Below are positions 45,572-54,148 of a stretch of 60,534 nt of DNA, piece after piece; the stretch's first letter is position 1, and every line of letters starts with the position of its first letter. Under the pieces are notes generated by a model. The model saw only the letters and a list, made by a program, of their open reading frames with translations, had not been told where the DNA came from and did not search any database. This DNA is from an uncultured bacterium (GTDB lineage: Bacteria; Bacteroidota; Bacteroidia; Bacteroidales; Bacteroidaceae), in contig CAJMNM010000019.1 in the NCBI GenBank assembly GCA_905214795.1, positions 1-60,534 of the forward strand. The letters are read 5' to 3'. The position numbers and the translations under genes are program-made.

Positions 45572-46414
45572 TTACTTCCGTCTTGGCCTTAATCTATACT
45601 GCTGAGGAGACACATGCCTAAACCGTTTAAAGAAACGACCAAAATATGACTGATCTACAAATCCAAGTTTATTACTAATTTCCTGAATACTAGAATCATT
45701 ATTTGAAAGCATGAGAGAAGCATGATAAATTAATTTCTCATCAATAATCTGTTTTGGCGTACGCCCAATCATTCGTTTAGTTATTTGTGTTAAATATTTT
45801 GCCGATATACATAATTTCTCCGCATAGAATTTCACATCGTGCTGAAACATATATTCAGTATTAATCAACTCTATAAACTTTTTAAACAGTTCTCTGGCTC
45901 TCGAAGAATCATCGTAATTATTATTTTCAATATAACGGTGCGTAAAAGAATAAAGCCCATACACAAAAGAAGTCACTAAAGCAAGCACCATATCACGATG
46001 ATAAACCATCTTTTTCCCTTCGGTAACGGCAAATTTAAATAAAGCCACAAAATGCTGTAACGGCATCCTATCCCTTGAAGACAAAGGCCATATTATTTTT
46101 TTATACATCAGCATAAAATAAGAGGGTTCGATACGTGATGTATTCTCATGAAGCATTGTTGAAGGGAAGCCCAAAATATTAGCCATAAAATCATTTGAAG
46201 CCGATAATAATTTCATTTCTAATTGTGGACGCACCATTAAAAAACGCCCCGTATTGATGTAACAGTCAACTCCTCCTAACTGAACATGCGCTGTCCCTTT
46301 ATCCACAAAAATCATCATGAAACTATCAACACAAATGGATTCATTACGTAAAAAATCCATATTTGTATTGAGAAAGAAATACTCCATCATGAATATTTTT
46401 TTCCTTTCGGCCAT
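45572..46414 (-). CDS. AraC-family transcriptional regulator
   Basis: A 280-residue regulator. The N-terminal 170 residues are a cupin-like ligand-sensing half (FVDKGTAHVQLGGVDCYINTGRFLMV). The C-terminal 100 residues form the double helix-turn-helix: first HTH around VKFYAEKLCISAKYLTQITKRMIG, second around SIQEISNKLGFVDQSYFGRFFKRF with the classical G-F-x-D-x-S-Y-F-x-R-x-F-K pattern. It is divergently transcribed from the RND efflux operon, 170 bp away, and is the likely local regulator. It has a complete promoter of its own while the efflux promoter has a poor -33 box, which fits an activator role. An internal ATG at codon 9 or 10 is possible. Confidence 0.9.
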   Translation of the reverse strand: MAERKKIFMMEYFFLNTNMDFLRNESICVDSFMMIFVDKGTAHVQLGGVDCYINTGRFLMVRPQLEMKLLSASNDFMANILGFPSTMLHENTSRIEPSYFMLMYKKIIWPLSSRDRMPLQHFVALFKFAVTEGKKMVYHRDMVLALVTSFVYGLYSFTHRYIENNNYDDSSRARELFKKFIELINTEYMFQHDVKFYAEKLCISAKYLTQITKRMIGRTPKQIIDEKLIYHASLMLSNNDSSIQEISNKLGFVDQSYFGRFFKRFRHVSPQQYRLRPRRK

Positions 46415-46445
46415 ATAATTATGTCTTTCAAAAGTTAATAATTAA

Positions 46446-46477
46446 CAAAATTAAGTAGAATAATACTAAAATACAAA
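46446..46477 (-). promoter_or_regulatory. Promoter of the AraC regulator gene
   Basis: Minus strand: TTTG at 46477-46474, a 20-bp spacer, then TAATTTTG at 46453-46446. Both match consensus, with a leader of about 25 nt. Confidence 0.75.
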
Positions 46478-46480
46478 CCA

Positions 46481-46497
46481 TGTTCCCAAAATGAACA
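46481..46497. promoter_or_regulatory. Candidate operator between the divergent genes
   Basis: TGTTC (46481-46485) and GAACA (46493-46497) form a 5-bp inverted repeat with 7 bp between arms, located upstream of both promoters. Such short repeats arise by chance, so this is only a position worth testing for AraC-regulator binding. Confidence 0.25.
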
Positions 46498-46540
46498 AAA
46501 CATAGGTACTTTTAACTTTTAATAAGTCAGAACGATAGTG

Positions 46541-46548
46541 TAATTTTG
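46541..46548 (+). promoter_or_regulatory. -7 element of the RND efflux operon
   Basis: TAATTTTG is a consensus -7 box. At 20 bp upstream the sequence is TTTT (46517-46520) and not TTTG, so the -33 contact is imperfect. The leader is about 30 nt. Confidence 0.6.
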
Positions 46549-46584
46549 CAGCGAAATTAGAGAGTTAATATTAATTTTCATAGT

Positions 46585-47727
46585 ATGAATAAAGGTATCA
46601 AGACTGTTGCAACAGCGGCATTATGCTGCTTGATTGCACTAACTGGTTGTAAAAATGAACAACCGAAGGTGGACATGGGATCGTATAAAACAATGACAGT
46701 AAAGACAGAATCACGCGTTCTGCCTATGTTATATTCTGCTACCATCCGTGGTCGCCAAGATATTGAGATTTATCCCCAAGTAAGCGGAACATTACAACGT
46801 CTTTGTGTAACAGAAGGTCAACGTGTAAAGAAAGGTCAACTTCTTTTTGTAATTGATCAGGTGCCTTATCAGGCTGCCCTGAATACCGCAAAAGCAAACC
46901 TCGAAGCTGCTAAAGCATCATTAGCTACAGCGGAGTTAACTTACGAAAGCACCAAGCGTTTGTTTGATGAAAAAGTTGTGTCTGAATTTGATCTTCAAAA
47001 ATCAGAAAACAGCATGCTCAGTGCTAAAGCTACAGTAGCACAAATGCAAGCTCAACTTGTCAATGCAAAGAACAATTTATCATATACGGAAGTAAAGAGT
47101 CCGGCCGACGGTGTTGTTGGTGAATTGCCATACCGTCAGGGAAGTTTGGTAAGCAGCAACATGCCTCAGCCTCTGACTACCGTATCTGACAACAATCAGA
47201 TGTATGTATATTTCTCTATGAACGAAACACAGTTATTAGGTATGATTCGTCAATATGGCTCAGCTGAACAAGCCATCGCCAATATGCCTAATTTGAAACT
47301 GATTTTAAGTGATGGTAGCGTATTACCAGATTCTGGTCGTGTTGAAAGTATCAGTGGCGTAATTGACCGCTCAACGGGTTCTACCAGCGTTCGCGCAGTA
47401 TTCCCGAACAAGAGTCACCTTCTACACAGTGGTGCAAATGGTAACATAGAAATTCCAATGGCATACAATAACGTTATTGTAATTCCTCAAGCTGCTACAT
47501 TTGAATTACAGGATAAAATCCTCGTTTACAAAGTTGTTGACGGAAAAGCAACCAGTACAAACATCGAAGTTGCTCCTAACAACGATGGTAAAGAATATAT
47601 CGTAACGAAAGGTCTGAATGTAGGTGACGTTATCGTAGCTGACGGTGCCGGCCTATTGCGTGAAGGTACACCAATCACAACACAAAGTACAACACAATCT
47701 AATGATGCAGCAAAGTCTGATAAATAA
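46585..47727 (+). CDS. RND efflux periplasmic adaptor (MFP) lipoprotein
   Basis: A 380-residue membrane-fusion protein linking the inner-membrane pump to the outer-membrane channel. The signal peptide ends IALTGC with lipidated Cys22. The lipoyl half-motifs are EIYPQVSGTLQRLCVTEGQRVKKGQLLFVID and YTEVKSPADGVVGELPYRQGS, split into shorter readable blocks around a coiled-coil hairpin (about 90-160). The beta-barrel and membrane-proximal domains follow (VYFSMNETQLL, SGVIDRSTGSTSVRAVFPN). It belongs to the AcrA/MexA type. It is the first of three efflux genes and lies 35 bp before the pump gene. Confidence 0.94.
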   Translation: MNKGIKTVATAALCCLIALTGCKNEQPKVDMGSYKTMTVKTESRVLPMLYSATIRGRQDIEIYPQVSGTLQRLCVTEGQRVKKGQLLFVIDQVPYQAALNTAKANLEAAKASLATAELTYESTKRLFDEKVVSEFDLQKSENSMLSAKATVAQMQAQLVNAKNNLSYTEVKSPADGVVGELPYRQGSLVSSNMPQPLTTVSDNNQMYVYFSMNETQLLGMIRQYGSAEQAIANMPNLKLILSDGSVLPDSGRVESISGVIDRSTGSTSVRAVFPNKSHLLHSGANGNIEIPMAYNNVIVIPQAATFELQDKILVYKVVDGKATSTNIEVAPNNDGKEYIVTKGLNVGDVIVADGAGLLREGTPITTQSTTQSNDAAKSDK

Positions 47728-47762
47728 GATTTTAGGTAAAGTATTCAATTTTTAGGAAAACA

Positions 47763-50700
47763 ATGAAAGGAAATATATTTATTAAACGCCCGGTGATGGC
47801 TTTGTCCATCTCCATTCTGATCCTTATCGTAGGATTCATTTCACTGGGCACTCTGCCAGTTGAGCAGTACCCTGATATTGCACCTCCTACAGTGCGTGTG
47901 TCAGCGACCTATACAGGTGCCAGCGCCGATGCTGTTATGAAAAGTGTGATTCAGCCGCTGGAAGAGAGTATAAATGGTGTAGAAAACATGACTTACATGC
48001 AATCTACAGCCACCAACTCCGGTTCAGCAGAAATCCAGATTTTCTTCAAGCAAGGAACAGATCCTGACATGGCAGCAGTCAATGTACAGAACCGTGTATC
48101 CAAAGCTCAGGGATTACTTCCTGCAGAAGTAACTCAAATTGGTGTAACCACCCAAAAACGTCAAACCAGTTTCTTGCAGATCGGTGCTCTTTATAGCCCG
48201 GACGACAGATATGACAAAACATTCCTTGCCAATTATCTTGATATCAATGTCGTACCGCAAATCAAACGTATCGAGGGTGTTGGCGATGTGATGGCAATGG
48301 GTGACACATACAGTTTGCGTATTTGGTTAAAACCAGACGTAATGGCCCAATATGGACTTATTCCTTCTGATATCACAGCTGTACTTGGCGAACAGAACTT
48401 GGAAACCCCAACTGGTTCTTTAGGTGAAAATTCAGATAATACATTCCAATTCACCATGAAATACAAAGGTCGTCTGTCTGCCATCAGCGAATTTGAAAAC
48501 ATTGTAGTCCGCTCACTGGATGATGGTAATGTACTCCGCCTGAAAGATGTAGCTCGTGTTGAATTAGGATCATTGTCATACAGTTTTGATGGTAGTGTAG
48601 ATGGTCATCCCAGCTGTACTTTTATGGTTTTCCAGGTTGCAGGTTCAAACGCAACAGCCGTAAACGAACGAATCAGTAATTTGCTTGGTGAATTAAGTAA
48701 AGATCTTCCAGCTGGTACAGAATTTATGACAATGATGAGTTCAAACGACTTCTTGTTTGCATCAATTCATGAAGTAATCGAAACATTAATTATTGCTATT
48801 ATCCTCGTCGTTCTGGTTGTATATTTCTTCCTTCAAGACTTTAAGAGTACATTGATTCCTTCTATTTCAATCATTGTATCTCTTATTGGTACATTTGCTT
48901 GTTTGCAGATGGCCGGGTTCAGTATCAACATTTTGACCCTGTTCGCTCTTGTGCTCGCCATTGGTACCGTTGTAGACGACGCCATTGTGGTTGTTGAAGC
49001 TGTACAAGCAAAATTTGATGTCGGTTACAAATCACCATATTTAGCCACAAAAGACGCCCTTTCTGACGTAACCATGGCCGTTATTTCATGTACCTTAGTG
49101 TTCATGGCTGTATTTATTCCTGTAACCTTCATGGGTGGTACATCAGGTATCTTCTACACTCAATTTGGTGTGACCATGGCTACAGCAGTAGGTATTTCAT
49201 GTATTAATGCCTTAACACTCTGCCCTGCTCTTTGTGCAATGTGGCTTCGTCCATCTGATAATAATAAGAGCGCCAAGAGTTTGAACGGAATGGTACGTGC
49301 TGCATACAACGCATCATTCAACGCTATGATGGGTAAATACAAAAAAGGTGTGATGTTCTTCATTCACCATCGTTGGATCGCATGGTTATCTCTGGTCGTA
49401 TCTATTGTATTATTGGTATATTTCATGAAAACTACCAAAACAGGTTTGGTACCCCAAGAAGACCAAGGAACTCTTATGGTTAACGTCAGTGTAGCTCCTG
49501 GTAGTAGCCTTGCAACTACAGAAAAGACCATGGATAAGGCTGAAGCTATTATCAAGCAGATTCCTGAAATTGATCATTATTCAAAGATTTCCGGTTATGG
49601 ATTCATTGCTGGTCAAGGTACATCTTATGGTTCTTTCATCATCCGTTTGAAAGATTGGGACGAACGTACAGGAAAGGGTCAAGATGCACAGTCTGTTTTG
49701 AATAAATTGAATTTCATGCTTCAGAGCGTTAAAGAAGCACAGGTCTTTGCTTTCCAACCGGGTATGATTCCTGGCTACGGTATGGGTAACTCTATTGATT
49801 TGCAGTTACAAGACCGTATTGGTAATGATATGCAGACATTCTATGCTAATGCCATGAAATTTATCGGTGCCCTTAACCAACGTCCTGAAATTGCAATGGC
49901 ATATACGTCATTCAACATGAACTTCCCGCAATATAATGTGGATGTTGATGCAGCTAAATGTAAACGTGCCGGAATATCACCGTCAACCGTTTTAAGTGTT
50001 TTAGGCGGCTACTGTGGTGGTATCTATGCTTCTAACTTCAACCAGTTCTCAAAAGTTTACCGTGTAATGATTCAAGCCGATCCTCAATATCGCCTTGACG
50101 AACATGCACTAAGCAACATGTACGTACGTGTTGGCGAAGAAATGGCACCGTTAAGTCAGTTTGTCAGCATCAAGAAAGGTATGGGACCTGAAGTAACTAA
50201 ACGATTCAACTTGTTTGACGCTATCGCATGTAACGTAAATGTTAATCCGGCCTACTCAACCGGTGAAGCAATGAAAGCTATCGAAGAAGTGGCTCAAGCT
50301 ACTTTACCTAGTCGTTACACCTACGAATATGGTGGTATCTCACGTGAAGAGGCTCAGACTGCAGGTTCTAACGACACAGTATTCATCTATGCAATCTGTA
50401 TCGTATTGATATTCCTTATTCTGTCTTGCCTATACGAAAGTTTCTTGGTTCCGATGGCCGTTATCCTGTCTGTGCCATGTGGTTTGATGGGTTCATTCCT
50501 ATTCGCTAAATTCTTCGGACTTGAAAACAACATCTATCTTCAGACTGGTGTAATCATGTTGATTGGTTTGTTGGCAAAAACAGCTATTTTGATTACAGAG
50601 TACGCTTCTGAACGTCGCCGTAAAGGTATGGGAATTATCGAAGCTGCATATGCTGCAGCACAGGCTCGTTTCCGTCCTATCATGATGACCGTTTTGACCA

Positions 50701-50969
50701 TGATCTTCGGTATGTTACCATTGATGTTCGCATCGGGTGCTGGTGCCAACGGTAACAGTTCATTGGGTACCGGTGTCGTTGGTGGTATGCTTATAGGTAC
50801 TTTGGCACTGCTCTTCCTAACCCCGGTATTCTTCGTATTCTTCCAATATCTGCAAGAGAAGATTCGTCCGGCCATGCATGAAGAGGCTGATCCTCAATTC
50901 GCAGCCGAACGTGAAAGAAGCTTGCAGGAACGCAGTACATTTAACAAGGAAAATAAAGACAAAGAATAA
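47763..50969 (+). CDS. RND multidrug efflux pump, HAE1 type
   Basis: A 1068-residue inner-membrane proton-driven pump of the AcrB/MexB type with 12 membrane segments and two large periplasmic loops. It begins FIKRPVMALSISILILIVG, with the diagnostic PVEQYPDIAPPTVRVSATY and GASADAVMKSVIQPLEE. The proton-relay Asp pair is in GTVVDDAIVVVEA, and the essential Lys is in LIGLLAKTAILITEYA. The C-terminal tail is charged. The substrates are expected to be hydrophobic drugs, bile salts or dyes, not metals, because the CusA-type Met cluster is not seen. Its stop codon overlaps the next start (TAATG). Confidence 0.96.
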   Translation: MKGNIFIKRPVMALSISILILIVGFISLGTLPVEQYPDIAPPTVRVSATYTGASADAVMKSVIQPLEESINGVENMTYMQSTATNSGSAEIQIFFKQGTDPDMAAVNVQNRVSKAQGLLPAEVTQIGVTTQKRQTSFLQIGALYSPDDRYDKTFLANYLDINVVPQIKRIEGVGDVMAMGDTYSLRIWLKPDVMAQYGLIPSDITAVLGEQNLETPTGSLGENSDNTFQFTMKYKGRLSAISEFENIVVRSLDDGNVLRLKDVARVELGSLSYSFDGSVDGHPSCTFMVFQVAGSNATAVNERISNLLGELSKDLPAGTEFMTMMSSNDFLFASIHEVIETLIIAIILVVLVVYFFLQDFKSTLIPSISIIVSLIGTFACLQMAGFSINILTLFALVLAIGTVVDDAIVVVEAVQAKFDVGYKSPYLATKDALSDVTMAVISCTLVFMAVFIPVTFMGGTSGIFYTQFGVTMATAVGISCINALTLCPALCAMWLRPSDNNKSAKSLNGMVRAAYNASFNAMMGKYKKGVMFFIHHRWIAWLSLVVSIVLLVYFMKTTKTGLVPQEDQGTLMVNVSVAPGSSLATTEKTMDKAEAIIKQIPEIDHYSKISGYGFIAGQGTSYGSFIIRLKDWDERTGKGQDAQSVLNKLNFMLQSVKEAQVFAFQPGMIPGYGMGNSIDLQLQDRIGNDMQTFYANAMKFIGALNQRPEIAMAYTSFNMNFPQYNVDVDAAKCKRAGISPSTVLSVLGGYCGGIYASNFNQFSKVYRVMIQADPQYRLDEHALSNMYVRVGEEMAPLSQFVSIKKGMGPEVTKRFNLFDAIACNVNVNPAYSTGEAMKAIEEVAQATLPSRYTYEYGGISREEAQTAGSNDTVFIYAICIVLIFLILSCLYESFLVPMAVILSVPCGLMGSFLFAKFFGLENNIYLQTGVIMLIGLLAKTAILITEYASERRRKGMGIIEAAYAAAQARFRPIMMTVLTMIFGMLPLMFASGAGANGNSSLGTGVVGGMLIGTLALLFLTPVFFVFFQYLQEKIRPAMHEEADPQFAAERERSLQERSTFNKENKDKE

Positions 50970-52330
50970 TGAAATACGTTATAATGACCGTGACGGCAGC
51001 TGCTCTATTGAGCAGTTGCGGTCTATACAAAAGCTATGAGCGCCCTGCAGAATTAGAGGTTGACTCTCTTTACAACATCCAGAGAACACCTGAGGAATTG
51101 TCTGAAAACGTTGAATTGCCTTCATGGCGCGAGGTTTTCACTGATCCTCAATTACAGGCTTACATTGAAAAGGGACTGGCCAACAATACAGACATGCAGT
51201 CCGCACAACTTCAGATTGAACAAGCTGAAGCAAGCCTAATGGCTGCTAAATGGGCATACGTACCTAGCTTTGCATTCGCCCCGCAAGGCTCTCTGAGCAG
51301 CATAGATTGGAATAAGCCATCAAAGACCTACTCTATTCCGGTCTCTGCATCATGGCAGGTTGACATATTTGGAAGTCTGAGAAACGCCAAACGCCGTGCC
51401 AAAGCCCAACTGATCAACAGCCAGGCTTACAAGGATGCCGTGCAAACTCAGCTGATCAGTGCCATCGCTAATTATTACTACACTTTGGCCATGCTTCATA
51501 AGCAACTGATCATCAGCCGCGAAACTGAAGAAAGCTGGAAAGAAAATGTTGAAATGATGAAAGCATTGATGAAGGCCGGACAAAGTAATATGGCTGCAGT
51601 ATCACAAGCTGAAGCGACTTACTATAGCGTATGCACTCAATGCGAGGATCTTTCTGATCAAATTCTCACTTTAAACCAAGAATTCTCAACATTGCTTGGA
51701 GAAGTTCCCACCACGCACAGTGTCGGCTCTCTCAGCAATTGGAAGTGTCCTTATCTTGACCGCAACATCAGAGCTTTCGATTTGGCAAACCGTCCTGATG
51801 TAAAAAGTGCAGAAGCGCAATTGGCAGCAGCATTCTATGCGACAAACGAAAGCCGCGCCGCTTTCTATCCGATGCTTAATTTGAGCGGTCTGCTAGGTTG
51901 GACCAATGATTTGGGAACCGTTGTCAACCCAGGAAAATGGATTTGGAACGCTACAGCTGCGCTGACGCAACCACTTCTACAAAATGGTAAGCTACGCGCC
52001 CAGCTAAAGATTTCAAAAGCTCAACAAGAACAAGCCAGACTGACTTTCCTCCAGACCTTGCTTGATGCAGGAGCAGAAGTCAACACGGCTATGATCAAGT
52101 TGCAAAACGCTAAAGCAAAGAACAATTTGTATGACAAACAGATTGCTTCTCTTGAAACAGCAGTGAAAAGTACCAAGTCATTAATGATGAATTCATCAAC
52201 AACCTACCTTGAAGTTTTGACTGCAGAACAAACCTTGTTAAGCGCTGAGTTATCAAAAATAGATAATGATTTCACCCAAATACAAGCTATAATAGAATTG
52301 TATCAGGCATTAGGTGGAGGCACAAAATAA
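50969..52330 (+). CDS. Outer-membrane efflux channel lipoprotein (OprM/NodT type)
   Basis: A 453-residue TolC-superfamily channel that completes the tripartite pump. The signal peptide ends LLSSC (Cys17), the lipid anchor typical of OprM-type proteins. The OEP repeats are visible: LQAYIEKGLANNTDMQSAQLQ in the first half and FDLANRPDVKSAEAQLAAAFY in the second half, each followed by long coiled-coil helices and short barrel strands (SWQVDIFGSL, ALTQPLLQNGKL). The start ATG shares a base with the pump stop codon, so translation is coupled. A strong terminator lies 30 bp downstream. Confidence 0.94.
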   Translation: MKYVIMTVTAAALLSSCGLYKSYERPAELEVDSLYNIQRTPEELSENVELPSWREVFTDPQLQAYIEKGLANNTDMQSAQLQIEQAEASLMAAKWAYVPSFAFAPQGSLSSIDWNKPSKTYSIPVSASWQVDIFGSLRNAKRRAKAQLINSQAYKDAVQTQLISAIANYYYTLAMLHKQLIISRETEESWKENVEMMKALMKAGQSNMAAVSQAEATYYSVCTQCEDLSDQILTLNQEFSTLLGEVPTTHSVGSLSNWKCPYLDRNIRAFDLANRPDVKSAEAQLAAAFYATNESRAAFYPMLNLSGLLGWTNDLGTVVNPGKWIWNATAALTQPLLQNGKLRAQLKISKAQQEQARLTFLQTLLDAGAEVNTAMIKLQNAKAKNNLYDKQIASLETAVKSTKSLMMNSSTTYLEVLTAEQTLLSAELSKIDNDFTQIQAIIELYQALGGGTK

Positions 52331-52361
52331 ATTGCAGAAAACATTTTATAGTTAACAGTTC

Positions 52362-52396
52362 AAGAGCTGTCGGTAACCGACAGCTCTTCTTTTTTA
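52362..52396 (+). terminator. Terminator of the RND efflux operon
   Basis: The 12-bp stem AAGAGCTGTCGG / CCGACAGCTCTT with loop TAA is followed by CTTTTTT. It lies about 30 bp after the last stop codon. Confidence 0.92.
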
Positions 52397-52453
52397 TATA
52401 TAATGTTCTTCAAACCAACAACAAACTTTTTGTATTAAGAAAACACTCACCAC

Positions 52454-52501
52454 ATAATACACAAAAAGCTCGTCTGACCAGACGAGCTTTTTGTGTATTA
52501 T
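52454..52501 (-). terminator. Terminator of the DUF3127 gene, 23-bp perfect stem
   Basis: Bases 52454-52476 pair perfectly with 52479-52501 around a 2-nt centre. The GC core AGCTCGTCTG/CAGACGAGCT is flanked by AAAAA and TTTTT, so it can work in both directions. It lies 13 bp from the DUF3127 stop codon and insulates it from the efflux operon. Confidence 0.88.
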
Positions 52502-52514
52502 ATATCTTCTTTGA

Positions 52515-52892
52515 TTAGAAAGGAAGATCATCCTTAGAATCACCCGCAGAAAAATCGGCAGGGACAGCCATATCTGCAACTGGAGGAAATGGCGCAGCTG
52601 TATCTACCGGACTCTGCGCAGCAACCCGTTCTACCTTCCATGCTCTGATACTATTATACCAACGTCCTTGATATTCACGAGCATCTATATCAAATGAAAC
52701 AGTCAATTGTTCACCTAACTGAATTGCAAACTGATCTATCTTATCCGCGCCAAAAATATCAAAACACATCTTACGAGGATACTGTTCCTGTGTTTCTAAC
52801 ACATATTCCTGTACCTTCCATTCTGAACCGGTTCGAGCCGATGTTCCGCTACGTGCTGGCAAAACAGCTATAATTTTACCTGTTATTTCCAT
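52515..52892 (-). CDS. DUF3127 protein with SSB-like OB fold and acidic tip
   Basis: A 125-residue protein of the DUF3127 family. Residues about 1-90 have a beta-rich, OB-fold-like pattern (MEITGKIIAVLPARSGT, EYVLETQEQYPRKMCFDIFG, LTVSFDIDAREYQGRWYNSIRAWKVE) reminiscent of single-stranded DNA-binding proteins. Residues about 91-118 are a Pro/Ala-rich disordered tail and the protein ends GDSKDDLPF, very like the DDDIPF tip through which SSB recruits replication and repair proteins. It is divergent from dnaN, 130 bp away. I infer a nucleic-acid-binding role. Its -7 region reads TAACTTCG, one mismatch from consensus. Confidence 0.85.
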   Translation of the reverse strand: MEITGKIIAVLPARSGTSARTGSEWKVQEYVLETQEQYPRKMCFDIFGADKIDQFAIQLGEQLTVSFDIDAREYQGRWYNSIRAWKVERVAAQSPVDTAAPFPPVADMAVPADFSAGDSKDDLPF

Positions 52893-52962
52893 ATAATTTT
52901 TTCTGTTTAAGTTTGGCGAAGTTACAACTAATTTTTAGTTTCACCAATTTTTGATAGTTTTT

Positions 52963-52994
52963 TTTGTTCAATCAGTCTTTAATGTGTATTTTTG
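52963..52994 (+). promoter_or_regulatory. Promoter of the dnaN operon
   Basis: TTTG at 52963-52966, a 20-bp spacer and TATTTTTG at 52987-52994. The start site falls near 53001, so the correct dnaN start is the ATG at 53024 and not the in-frame codon at 52964, which lies inside the promoter. Confidence 0.85.
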
Positions 52995-53023
52995 TTCAGA
53001 ATAAAAGAATAAAACCAAACAAT

Positions 53024-54148
53024 ATGAGATTCGTTATATCCAGCGCTTTGCTGTTTACCAGATTACAGTCTATTGGTCGTGTTATTAACTCAAAAAATGC
53101 ACTTCCTATCCTAGACTGCTTCCTTTTCGATTTCCAGGGCAATGTTCTGACCGTAACAGCTTCTGATAGTGAAACAACCCTCATCACTTCACTTGATGTA
53201 ATAGAATGCGACACCAATGCACGATTCTGCATCAATGCACGTACTATTCAGGATTCTATGAAAGAAATTGCTGAACAACCCATGACATTTGATGTTAATC
53301 TCGATACAATGGAAATTACGGCCCAATATCAAAACGGCCATTTCAGCATCATTGGTCAAAATGCAGAAGAGTATCCAGAAATTCAGGTCGCTGAAGAGGG
53401 AATGGAATCAATAATTGTTCCTGCCGATATTTTAATGAGTGGCATAAGTCACTGCTTGTTTGCAACCGGTAATGACGAAATCAGACAAGTAATGAATGGC
53501 GTCTACTTTGACATACAGGCAGACGGTCTTTATTTTGTAGCAACAGATGGCCGTAAATTAGTACGCATCAAAAATACAAGCATACAAGGGTATAAACCAT
53601 CTAATTTCATATTACCTCCAAAGCCAGCATCTTTGTTAAAAAACCTGTTGCCCAGGGAAGGCGGAGATATAACCGTAAATTTCGATTCCCGAAATGCAGT
53701 TATATCAATGGAATATACAAAATTAATCTGCCGTCTTATCGAAGGAAGATATCCAAATTATAATTCCGTTATTCCAACACAAAATCCGTATCGTGTCACA
53801 GTAGATCGTTTGGCATTACTGAGTACAATTAAACGTATACTAGTGTTCTCTAATCAGAGTAGTGCGTTAATCAAACTTCATTTAGAGGAAAACAAAATAA
53901 TTGTGTCCGGACAAGATTTAGACTACTCTACTTCTGCTGAAGAGAGTCTGTCTTGTGACTATCAAGGTCACGTCATCAATATTGGTTTCAGCGGTACATT
54001 CCTTATTGACATCTTAAACAACATGGTTGGTGAGAATGTACTTATTGAATTAGCAGATCCTAGCCGCGCAGGTGTATTGATACCTGTTGAGCAAAACGAA
54101 AATGAGGACATGCTGATGCTGTTAATGCCGATGATGTTAAATGACTAA
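53024..54148 (+). CDS. dnaN: DNA polymerase III beta subunit (sliding clamp)
   Basis: A 374-residue ring-forming clamp that tethers polymerase to DNA. It starts MRFVISSALLFTRLQSIGRVI, with family landmarks NALPILDCFLFDF, FCINARTIQDSMKEIAEQP, the central-domain IMSGISHCLFATGNDEIRQVMNGVYFD pattern, FVATDGRKLVRI, and a C-terminal hydrophobic end VLIPVEQNENEDMLMLLMPMML (read in shorter blocks) that closes the partner-binding pocket. The length fits the family (366-380). It leads an operon with the exonuclease, coaBC, the DUF4835 gene, recN and the TPR gene, and overlaps the exonuclease by 8 bp. Confidence 0.96.
   Translation: MRFVISSALLFTRLQSIGRVINSKNALPILDCFLFDFQGNVLTVTASDSETTLITSLDVIECDTNARFCINARTIQDSMKEIAEQPMTFDVNLDTMEITAQYQNGHFSIIGQNAEEYPEIQVAEEGMESIIVPADILMSGISHCLFATGNDEIRQVMNGVYFDIQADGLYFVATDGRKLVRIKNTSIQGYKPSNFILPPKPASLLKNLLPREGGDITVNFDSRNAVISMEYTKLICRLIEGRYPNYNSVIPTQNPYRVTVDRLALLSTIKRILVFSNQSSALIKLHLEENKIIVSGQDLDYSTSAEESLSCDYQGHVINIGFSGTFLIDILNNMVGENVLIELADPSRAGVLIPVEQNENEDMLMLLMPMMLND

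Noticed and set aside
52964..53023. N-terminal extension of DnaN
   Set aside because: It overlaps the canonical promoter at 52963-52994; sliding clamps begin at the M-R-F-x-I-S sequence.
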